Shown here piece by piece: positions 51,118 through 57,961 of a stretch of DNA of 57,961 bases. The translations under genes were made by a program, and so were the position numbers. This DNA is from Robiginitomaculum sp. (GTDB lineage Bacteria; Pseudomonadota; Alphaproteobacteria; Caulobacterales; Maricaulaceae): the NCBI GenBank assembly GCA_026982415.1, contig JALSHE010000073.1:1-57961 (forward strand), read 5' to 3'. Under the pieces are notes generated by a model, which saw nothing but the letters and a program-made list of their open reading frames with translations, did not search any database and was not told the origin of the DNA. The stretch's first letter is position 1. Each line of letters opens with the position of its first letter.

Positions 51118-52440
51118 TTATTCGTCTTTGTGAACAAGGCCCTTAGCGGCATCTGGGGCTTTGGCCATAATAATGAAAATCAGAATTAAGGCAGGGAGAC
51201 CGTAACTGGCCGTAAGTAAAAAGAAGTTTTTGGCACCCATGACTTCATAAATGACACCGGAAAACCCAGCGATAAACTTACATACCAGCGCGTAAGCAGA
51301 ACTGAGCAAAGCGTATTGGGTGGCGGCAAATTTACGGCTAGCCAAGCTTGACATGTAAGCAATGAAAACCGTGCCAACAAATCCTGCCGCAATATTATCG
51401 GCTCCAATTGTCACCAGGAGTTTGATGCTACTTGCGTCCGTTTGTGTTGCTAGCCAGGCAAAGGCTCCATTGGTAATAATCGTCAGAACAGCTCCAGCAA
51501 TCAACGTGCGCATAAGCCCAAACCGAACACAGCTAAACCCACTAATAAAAGCACCAAGAATTAACGGCCAAGGCCCGAATGTACCCGTGATCAACCCGAC
51601 TTGGGTTTTACTATATCCAATGTCCGCATAAAACGGTTGGGTCATTACCCCCATGGTAAAGTCGCTTAGTCGGTAAAGAGCAACCAGCGCCAAAACCATG
51701 AGTGTCCACTTACCATAGCGTTCAATAAAACTTAAATATGGGTCAATGACATTGGCTTTAAACGCAGCTTTCAACCCGATGTTTTCAGGCCTTTTTTCGT
51801 GAAACGGTTCGCGAATATATAGGATTACAATTATGTTGAATGCCATTAATGTTGCCATAAAATAATATATATTATTCCAGCCTATGACGTCCGCACCCGC
51901 CATGGCAAACCCCGCCGCCATAATTGCAAACCGGTACCCAAGTTGGTAGACGGCTGCCATGTTGGCTTGTTCATCATTCGGCGCAGATTCGATACGCCAC
52001 GCATCTACGGATATATCCAGCGTGGCTCCGCTATAGGTGAGAACAAAAGCCCCAATAACCAATAAGCCCAGACCCGCCTCAATCTGCCATGATGCAATCA
52101 GCGCCAAGCCGATAATTGTACCCAAGATTGCAATCATCATCCATGATCTGCGTTGCCCCAGTTTTCGGGTTAGAAATGGAATACGTGTACGGTCAACAAC
52201 CGGTGCCCATAGGAATTTCAGGGCGTAGGCGAGGCCAATCCAGTAGAAAAACCCGATCGTGCTTTTTTCCACACCAGCATCTGTCAACCAGCGCGATAAC
52301 TTGGAGAAATACATCATGAACGGTAGCCCAGATGCAAACCCCAGCGCCAGCATAGCCAGTATTTTTGGCTTAAAATAACTGGTTACGGCACTAGACCATG
52401 ACACAGTTTTATTTGGTTCTATTTCGATTTTATTTTGCAT
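51118..52440 (-). CDS. MFS transporter, AmpG (muropeptide permease)-like
   Basis: 440 residues and about 12 membrane helices. MLALGFASGLPFMMYF in the first helix, the FLWAPVVDRTRIPFL loop, the RRSWM segment, and DISVDAWRIE between helices 4 and 5 follow AmpG. AmpG imports anhydromuropeptides released by lytic transglycosylases such as MltA (28494-29840). It lies 59 bp after mutS on the same strand and may have its own promoter. Confidence 0.82.
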   Translation of the reverse strand: MQNKIEIEPNKTVSWSSAVTSYFKPKILAMLALGFASGLPFMMYFSKLSRWLTDAGVEKSTIGFFYWIGLAYALKFLWAPVVDRTRIPFLTRKLGQRRSWMMIAILGTIIGLALIASWQIEAGLGLLVIGAFVLTYSGATLDISVDAWRIESAPNDEQANMAAVYQLGYRFAIMAAGFAMAGADVIGWNNIYYFMATLMAFNIIVILYIREPFHEKRPENIGLKAAFKANVIDPYLSFIERYGKWTLMVLALVALYRLSDFTMGVMTQPFYADIGYSKTQVGLITGTFGPWPLILGAFISGFSCVRFGLMRTLIAGAVLTIITNGAFAWLATQTDASSIKLLVTIGADNIAAGFVGTVFIAYMSSLASRKFAATQYALLSSAYALVCKFIAGFSGVIYEVMGAKNFFLLTASYGLPALILIFIIMAKAPDAAKGLVHKDE

Positions 52441-52496
52441 AATTAAGAGTAACTATGCGTTGACGATTTACGTCCGTCCAGCTTTTTTTGAAACCG

Positions 52497-53675
52497 CTAA
52501 CTAGCCCGTTTCTTCTCTTCGTCGGACTTGGTCCAATTCACCACTATTTCTGAAAGCTCTTCGGCGCTGACGGGTTTGGTCATGAAGTCGTTCATGCCGG
52601 AATCGAAGCAGGCATTTCGGTCGTCGTCAAAAGCATTAGCGGTCAGGGCAATGATCGGTATAGTTGAGCCAAGTGCCCGGATTTTACGCGTCGCTTCTAA
52701 CCCGTCCATATTTGGCATGCGCATATCCATAAAAATTAGGTCGTATTTTTTCTTGTTAACAGCCTCTAACGCCAATGCACCGTCTTCCACAGTGTCCACG
52801 GCTGCACCCTCCGCCTCTAATAAAGTGCGTGTAAGAAGAGCGTTGATCGCATTGTCTTCGGCGAGCAAGATTTGAAGGCCTTCACCGAGTTTTGATGCGC
52901 TTCCATCGACCTTATCGTCATATGCATCCTGCGCCGTTTCTTTTTCTGGGGCAGGCCCGCCGACGGCTTTTGCGATTACTTCGTCGCGCCAGTTGGTGCC
53001 CAATACTGTCGTGCTGTCTTTGATCGGTAGCGCACGACGCTCCATCATGCGCGTCTCTTCTTTAATTTCATCCGCGTGAGCAAGCGTTGGTTTAGGGGGT
53101 TGCGCAAGATCCACAGGCTCTTGAGCCGCAGCTTCCATACTGATTTGATCGGCAACAGGCGGGGCAACCACGGCGCTTGCGGGCGTAGCTTGTTCGGTTT
53201 TATTGTCATCATAGGCGAATTCGTCTGCGCGCTTGTTAAGGGTGTCTTGAAACTCTGACGAAATGTCCGGCGCCGCCAGAGCGGCGGGCGGAACAGGCGT
53301 TGACGCCACCGGTGGTTCTACTAGTGTCGCTGGGGTAGCCGGAATAACGTTTTCTGCCAGTTGCTTTGCAGGTGCCATAAAAATCGTAACATTGCGGGCA
53401 ATCGCTAAAGCATTGCCGTCCGCCATAGCGCTTTCAACCCAATCATAAATATTTTCGCCAGGTGCAACACCAATACGGGTCTCAAATCTTTGTGCGCCTG
53501 CCGCAACAGGTTCTGGCCATCCGGCAAGGGGTTTTCCGCACCAATCCTCGACACGACCGCCGTATAATTGCAAGAAAGCGGCATTAACAAACAATACCAA
53601 CCCTGACTGGTCGCGTTTAAGCAGCGGATCCGGCCACGGCCATAAATTTGATGCTAAAACTTCGTCTGCAGACAT
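52497..53675 (-). CDS. PAS-like domain, disordered linker and response-regulator receiver
   Basis: 392 residues. Residues 1-100 resemble a PAS domain (LLKRDQSGLVLFVNAAFLQL). Residues 105-260 are a Pro/Ala/Glu-rich linker without HisKA or HATPase motifs (no H box, N box or G box). Residues 267-392 are a receiver with LLAEDNAIN, the phosphoryl Asp in IFMDMRMPNMDG, IALTANA and the Lys in FMTKPV. The receiver resembles the C-terminal receivers of hybrid histidine kinases. It may be phosphorylated in trans. It is not close to a kinase gene. Either it has lost its kinase core or it is an adapter; the function is unknown. Confidence 0.82.
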   Translation of the reverse strand: MSADEVLASNLWPWPDPLLKRDQSGLVLFVNAAFLQLYGGRVEDWCGKPLAGWPEPVAAGAQRFETRIGVAPGENIYDWVESAMADGNALAIARNVTIFMAPAKQLAENVIPATPATLVEPPVASTPVPPAALAAPDISSEFQDTLNKRADEFAYDDNKTEQATPASAVVAPPVADQISMEAAAQEPVDLAQPPKPTLAHADEIKEETRMMERRALPIKDSTTVLGTNWRDEVIAKAVGGPAPEKETAQDAYDDKVDGSASKLGEGLQILLAEDNAINALLTRTLLEAEGAAVDTVEDGALALEAVNKKKYDLIFMDMRMPNMDGLEATRKIRALGSTIPIIALTANAFDDDRNACFDSGMNDFMTKPVSAEELSEIVVNWTKSDEEKKRAS

Positions 53676-53798
53676 GCTTTATTCCCTTAAGGCCCAAAAT
53701 GGGACAATATTGAGGGTAATTTAGACGAGATTTCCTAAAAATAGTCTTACTAAAATGATGTTTTTTGCAAAAAACAATATTTTTAGCCAAATGGTGGG

Positions 53799-55154
53799 CT
53801 ATTTGCTCCCAAAACTGGCTAAATCTCGCCGAATTCCCGGCCATGCGGGCAACATCGTTAACCCTCTTGCTACATAATAGATCAAAAATGCACTCCAGAC
53901 ACCTGCACCGCCAAATTTTGGCGCAAGCAAAGAATGGGCGGATAAATATATGATTACCGCAACCACGCCCGCATTGCGCATAGCGGCTGTGCGCGTTATG
54001 CCGATATAGATACCATCAAGCTGCCAAGCCATAAAACCAAGTACGGGTGCCAGGGCGCAAAATGGGAGATAGGCTCGTGCGGTGGCACGGACTTCGGCAT
54101 CTGTAGTCAATTGGTCGATAATGAACGGGCCAAAAAAGTAAGCAGCCAGACCGCACAACACGGCAAAGACAAACGAAAATTCGCTGGTAAGGCGCACCGC
54201 CCTGTCAAAGCGTTTGGTGTCGCGGGCGCCGAATGCAGAGCCAACCCGAGCTTCGGCCACATGGGCGAAGCTATCAAGCACCAGAGCAATCATGGTGATG
54301 AACTGCATGAGAACGGTGTGCGCAGCCAGAAAAGTTGTGCCCTGAGCCGTGGCGGCGCGGGCAAAAAACGTAAATCCGAGGGTAAGGGCGACTGTACGGA
54401 TGAAAATATTGCCATTGGCAGTGCCTAGTTTTTTGAGGGCGGGTATATCAAGAAGGGTAGATAACTTTGCCGCGCCTTTATCAAAACCGCCGCGGTTTTT
54501 GATTTCAAACCCCGCCAAAACAAGCCCGGCAAATAGCCCGCACCATTCGGCAATAGCCGAAGCTATCCCGACGCCGTAAAGCCCCCAGCCGAACTTGGCA
54601 ACGAATAAGAGAGATAATGGTGCGTTGATCAAATTGAGCACAATTTGCATATACAGCGCACGGGCAGGGCGAGCCAGCCCGATGAACCAACCCATGAGCG
54701 CAATAGACGACAAGGTTGCGGGCAGCCCCCAAAGCCTAGCATGGAGATAGCTACGCGCCCCTTCATCCACGGCGGCTTCGGCTGGGAAAAATTGCATGAT
54801 TCCGCCAATGAGGAAACCTTGAAATGCGAAAATCAGCAGACCAATGGCAAAGCCCATAGGCACGGCGCGAAACAGATGGGCTTGCACGGCACCCTGGTCG
54901 TCCGCTCCGTCTGCTTGTGCGGATAGTCCGCCCGTACTCATGCGTAAAAAGCCAAACCCCCAATAGAAAATACCGAAAATAACGGCTCCTAAACCAATAC
55001 TGGCAAGGGCTTCGCGACCCACGAAATTGCCGATAACCCAAGTATCTACAAAACCAACAATCGGTGCCGCTGCATTGGCTAGCATGATCGGAAGCGCGCC
55101 GTAGAGTACAGCCTTTCTAGTTAATATTTTGGAAGAGGAAGTAACAGCAGACAT
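53799..55154 (-). CDS. MATE-family efflux transporter, DinF type
   Basis: 451 residues and about 12 membrane helices. ANAAAPIVGFVDTWVIGNFVG, then ALASIGLGAVIFGIFYWGFG and LRMSTGGLSAQADG are the N-terminal MATE signatures of the DinF subgroup; the second half has VALTLGFTFFARA. It probably exports organic cations or bile-salt-like compounds by H+ or Na+ exchange. The start overlaps the preceding thioesterase stop (TAATG), suggesting a common operon with two hotdog thioesterases. Confidence 0.9.
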   Translation of the reverse strand: MSAVTSSSKILTRKAVLYGALPIMLANAAAPIVGFVDTWVIGNFVGREALASIGLGAVIFGIFYWGFGFLRMSTGGLSAQADGADDQGAVQAHLFRAVPMGFAIGLLIFAFQGFLIGGIMQFFPAEAAVDEGARSYLHARLWGLPATLSSIALMGWFIGLARPARALYMQIVLNLINAPLSLLFVAKFGWGLYGVGIASAIAEWCGLFAGLVLAGFEIKNRGGFDKGAAKLSTLLDIPALKKLGTANGNIFIRTVALTLGFTFFARAATAQGTTFLAAHTVLMQFITMIALVLDSFAHVAEARVGSAFGARDTKRFDRAVRLTSEFSFVFAVLCGLAAYFFGPFIIDQLTTDAEVRATARAYLPFCALAPVLGFMAWQLDGIYIGITRTAAMRNAGVVAVIIYLSAHSLLAPKFGGAGVWSAFLIYYVARGLTMLPAWPGIRRDLASFGSK

Positions 55155-55612
55155 TATTTTTTGTCGGGTTTTTCATCAGGCTTGTACTCTGTTTTTGGTG
55201 CCAATAAAAAATGCCCGTGCAGAATGGAAATCGGTTCGTCATACCTGTCTTGCCAAGCCCGCACCCGGACATTAGCGACCCTTGAGCCTTGCTTTGCGAC
55301 CACGGCACGGGCGAAGGTGTCTTTGGGGTTTCCGCGCCGCAGATAATCCAGATTAATGCCAATTGGTTTGGGCAGAGGTTTCGGTTCGCCCATCAGCCAT
55401 AATTGTACGATCGCCGCAGTTTCCAAAAATGCGCCCACCGCTCCACCGTGCAAAGCTCTTAGCATAGGGTTACCAATAATATGCGGGCCGTAAGGGAGGA
55501 TTAAGGTCAGCTCATCCCCCATTAAAAGCGGACGAATGGCCAATTCCTTGGCGTAAGGAATGCGGTCCAGTGCAGCGGCAATTTCGGCTTCGTTCAAGTG
55601 AAAATCACTCAT
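55154..55612 (-). CDS. Hotdog-fold thioesterase, PaaI family
   Basis: 152 residues. LHGGAVGAFLETAAIVQLWL carries the HGG active-site turn of PaaI-like acyl-CoA thioesterases, followed by the strand GINLDYLRRGNPKDTFARAVV. A longer, related thioesterase gene overlaps it by ATGA upstream. The catalytic acid is Glu in this copy (LETAA) and Asp in the other (LDQAS). Substrate unknown. Confidence 0.88.
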   Translation of the reverse strand: MSDFHLNEAEIAAALDRIPYAKELAIRPLLMGDELTLILPYGPHIIGNPMLRALHGGAVGAFLETAAIVQLWLMGEPKPLPKPIGINLDYLRRGNPKDTFARAVVAKQGSRVANVRVRAWQDRYDEPISILHGHFLLAPKTEYKPDEKPDKK

Positions 55613-56139
55613 GGTTTACCCCCTTTATCTGATGCGGGCGGCAGATCAGAGACCGCCTTGGAGCGGGCTAAAGGGCTTGTCGTGCCTTTGAAGTTTCTAG
55701 CCGTTGTCATAAAGCTGGCTTGAGACGTAGCGACCGGGTCGTCCACATCCCCGTCGTGAGCAATAGCCCTGACGAAAGCAATATGGCGTGTCGTTTTATA
55801 GGCATGAGCTTCAGCGATAATTGTTTTGCCTGGCTTACCTGCACGCATATAGTCGATGCGTAAATCCAACGTAGCAACAGGCATGGCGCTTTCAAACGAG
55901 GAAACCGCAGCAAGGCCGGACGCTTGATCCAACAGAGCCGTCAACACCCCGCCGTGAAAAATTCCGTTGTCCACATCACCGACCAATTTCTTGTCGAACG
56001 GCAAGCTCAAAGTTGCCCGGCCAATATCAATGGCAACAAATTGCATGCCGAGGAATTTGGCATGGGGCGTGCCCTCTACAAACATAGGCGCCAAGTCCCA
56101 CAATCGTTTTAGTCTTTCTGAATTTTGGTCTACACTCAT
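55609..56139 (-). CDS. Hotdog-fold thioesterase, PaaI family (second copy)
   Basis: 176 residues from ATG 56139 (GGAAG upstream); a 9-codon longer start exists at 56166. The HGG turn is in GIFHGGVLTALLDQASGLAAV and the following strand is DLRIDYMRAGKPGKTII, both PaaI-like. The C-terminus has a 30-residue polar extension not seen in the neighbour. It is the first gene of a three-gene run with the second thioesterase and the DinF-type MATE exporter. Confidence 0.87.
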   Translation of the reverse strand: MSVDQNSERLKRLWDLAPMFVEGTPHAKFLGMQFVAIDIGRATLSLPFDKKLVGDVDNGIFHGGVLTALLDQASGLAAVSSFESAMPVATLDLRIDYMRAGKPGKTIIAEAHAYKTTRHIAFVRAIAHDGDVDDPVATSQASFMTTARNFKGTTSPLARSKAVSDLPPASDKGGKP

Positions 56140-56320
56140 TTTACGCTTCCGGTTTTTGCACATCATAGGACTGGCGTAGCGAATTGCTACAGGATGTTGT
56201 AATATTTTATCGATAATTCATTGCGGCAATTGACGGAACTCTGATGGTCGCCAAAGCTCTGGTGATTGCAAGGCATTGTTATCCATATAGATAGTTATGG
56301 TGGAAATACAAAACACACAA

Positions 56321-57961
56321 TTAAGATCTCTCCACAAATCCGTCCAGCACCTTCTTGTTTCCCGCCTTCTCAAAAGCTACGTCCAGCTTGTTGCCTGTGG
56401 CACTCATAATCCGCCCATAGCCGAATTTTTGGTGGAAGATACGCTCGCCGACTGTGAAGTTTTCACCTTTGTCTCTGGTCGGCTTGCGCACGGCAGTGCC
56501 TTCTATGGTTTTGTTTTTTTGGAACCTTTGCCAGCCAGCAGAACGTGGTTTGTTAAAGCCCGCATCAAAGCTATCCACGAAGCTTTCGGATACGCTTGTA
56601 TAGCCGCCCGCCGCACTATTTTGATTGCCGAAATACCCGGTGTCGGATTTGACCTCCACGTGTTCGGGCGGCAGTTCGTCAATAAACCGCGAAGGTATGC
56701 TGGCTTGCCATTGGCCGTAAATTTGGCGGTTGGCGGTGAAATATATTTCGGCACGTTCGCGCGCACGGGTTATGCCCACATAGGCCAAGCGGCGTTCTTC
56801 TTCGAGGCCTGCCATGCCGCTTTCGTCCAAAGATTTTTGCGACGGAAACGACCCCTCTTCCCAGCCCGGTAAAAACACCAAGGGAAATTCCAGACCCTTA
56901 GCCCCGTGCAAAGTCATCAGGCTGATTTTGTCATCATCCGCCCCGCCGGTTTCCATATCCAGCACTAGGCTGACATGATCCATATAACCTTCCAGCGTAT
57001 CAAATTCGCCCATGGCCTGGATCAGTTCTTTGAGGTTATCGAGCCGCCCGTCTGCTTTGGGATCGGAATCGTTTTTCCACATGGCTGTATAGCCGCTTTC
57101 GTCAAGGATTTTTTCTGCCAATTCCGTATGGCGTAAATCGGCCATGCCCGCCCGCCAGCGGTCTATATCGAGCAAGAATGCGCGCAGTGCCGAACGGGCT
57201 TTGCCGCGAATTTCATCGGTTTTAACAATTTGCCGGGTCGCGGTTTCTAGCGACACGCCCATAGCCCGCGCCGCCAATTGTAGCTTTTGTATGGTGACCG
57301 CACCAATGCCGCGCTTGGGCGTATTGACAATGCGCTCGAACGCTAGGTCGTCCGTATCAGACCGTACCGTGCGCAAATAAGCATGGGCATCACGGATTTC
57401 CATGCGCTCGAAAAACCGTGGCCCGCCGATAACACGGTAGGGCAGGCCGAGGGCGATAAAGCGTTCTTCAAAGCTGCGCATTTGCCGCGAGGCGCGCACC
57501 AAGACGGCCACATCATTATACGGACGCCCATTGGAGAACCAGTTTTCAATCTCGCCCGAAATTACCCGTGCCTCCGCATCGCCGTCCCATACACCCGAGA
57601 CTACAACTTTTTCACCGCCTTGTTCGTCCGTCCACAATGTCTTGCCAAGCCTGTCTTTATTGGCGGTAATCAGGCCGGACGCAGCCCCTAAAATATGCTC
57701 GGTCGAGCGGTAATTGCGCTCCAGACGCACCACTTTGGCACCGGGGAAATCTTTCTCGAAGCGCAAAATATTGTCCACCTCTGCCCCGCGCCAACCATAG
57801 ATAGACTGGTCATCATCGCCGACCACACACAGGTTTTGCTGGGTCTTATCCGTGCGCTGGGCAAGAAACCGTAGCCACAGATATTGCCCGACATTGGTAT
57901 CTTGGTACTCGTCCACCAAAAGATATTTGAATTTGTTTTGGTACTTGGCCAGCACGTCGGG
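56321..57961 (-). CDS. UvrD/PcrA-family DNA helicase (N-terminus beyond window)
   Basis: The last 546 residues of a superfamily 1 helicase, in frame at the window edge. Motif II is LLVDEYQDTN, then VVGDDDQSIYGWRGA (III), RLERNYRST (IV), LMTLHGAKGLEF (V) and VGITRARE (VI). The C-terminal KVLDGFVERS is the PcrA/UvrD end, often involved in RNA polymerase contact. It acts in nucleotide excision and mismatch repair and in clearing replication forks. The upstream 180 bases down to the thioesterase gene have no recognisable gene. Confidence 0.94.
   Translation of the reverse strand, partial: PDVLAKYQNKFKYLLVDEYQDTNVGQYLWLRFLAQRTDKTQQNLCVVGDDDQSIYGWRGAEVDNILRFEKDFPGAKVVRLERNYRSTEHILGAASGLITANKDRLGKTLWTDEQGGEKVVVSGVWDGDAEARVISGEIENWFSNGRPYNDVAVLVRASRQMRSFEERFIALGLPYRVIGGPRFFERMEIRDAHAYLRTVRSDTDDLAFERIVNTPKRGIGAVTIQKLQLAARAMGVSLETATRQIVKTDEIRGKARSALRAFLLDIDRWRAGMADLRHTELAEKILDESGYTAMWKNDSDPKADGRLDNLKELIQAMGEFDTLEGYMDHVSLVLDMETGGADDDKISLMTLHGAKGLEFPLVFLPGWEEGSFPSQKSLDESGMAGLEEERRLAYVGITRARERAEIYFTANRQIYGQWQASIPSRFIDELPPEHVEVKSDTGYFGNQNSAAGGYTSVSESFVDSFDAGFNKPRSAGWQRFQKNKTIEGTAVRKPTRDKGENFTVGERIFHQKFGYGRIMSATGNKLDVAFEKAGNKKVLDGFVERS

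Noticed and set aside
53761-53774. TTTTTTGCAAAAAA palindrome before the PAS-REC gene as a terminator
   Set aside because: The stem is only A:T pairs around GC and too weak; it may just be AT-rich promoter-like sequence.
1-57961. CRISPR arrays, prophage, toxin-antitoxin or defence genes
   Set aside because: No regularly spaced repeats, phage structural genes or known defence domains were seen; the only mobile element is the IS256-family insertion.

Overview
The window looks like a stretch of chromosome from a moderate-GC alphaproteobacterium, most plausibly a marine Caulobacterales/Maricaulales-type (Hyphomonadaceae-like) organism. This is inferred from gene content and order: the FYDLN-type acidic zinc-ribbon protein, DUF2093, the secB / Tim44-like / mltA / Smr run, the cnoX-LON-Trm112 run, and a class II aroA followed by cmk and rpsA. 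There are no rRNA genes, prophage or CRISPR arrays. Most of the window is tightly packed housekeeping sequence with many ATGA/TAATG overlaps. One insertion sequence, three palindromic intergenic repeats and a few odd proteins stand out. || Layout. 1-1306: NorM-type MATE exporter (truncated by the window edge), then about 560 bp without genes. 1871-4841: a GT-C-like membrane protein and a WecE-type sugar aminotransferase, overlapping by 8 bp. 4857-7843 (minus): xseA, DUF2093, an M23 lipoprotein peptidase and a chorismate mutase/PchB-like gene. 7902-10489: purD and a secreted amidohydrolase, convergent with an RhlE-type helicase. 12178-14406: a UbiH-family hydroxylase, an ArsC/Spx-like protein and a DsbA-fold isomerase. 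14399-18030 (minus): two thioredoxins, LON-domain protein, Trm112, a TonB-like lipoprotein and a prolyl-tRNA editing protein. 18198-18468: tRNA-Gly(GCC) and tRNA-Ala(GGC). 18559-23046: the FYDLN protein diverging from aroA-cmk-rpsA, which ends in a clear terminator. 23138-27703: an unknown membrane protein, then nth, an FMN reductase, dapB with a GFA-GNAT fusion, and a secB with a long lysine-rich tail. 27839-30339: Tim44-like, mltA, Smr. || 30400-38400 is the accessory-looking part. A CPBP-family membrane protease gene is split by an IS256-family element with an 8-bp target duplication. It is followed by a TetR regulator diverging from a double-cupin gene across an operator-like palindrome inside a promoter, then uppP. 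Next comes a DUF4142 / cupredoxin / folE run diverging from a cysteine-rich winged-helix regulator across a perfect 12-bp inverted repeat, and an orphan gene. || 38585-42463: def-fmt-truA followed by two overlapping M48 lipoprotein proteases. 42622-51058 (minus): mutS, glnD, murJ, trpS and a PCuAC copper chaperone, nearly without gaps. 51118-57961 (minus): an AmpG-like transporter, a PAS-linker-receiver protein without a kinase core, two hotdog thioesterases overlapping a DinF-type MATE gene, and the C-terminal part of UvrD/PcrA. || I see no single locus that is clearly a new multi-gene system. The best candidates for something undescribed are the SecB with a histone-H1-like tail, the repeat read through in frame in an M23 lipoprotein signal region, the metal/redox-looking divergent locus at 35.7-37.5 kb, and the kinase-less PAS-REC protein.
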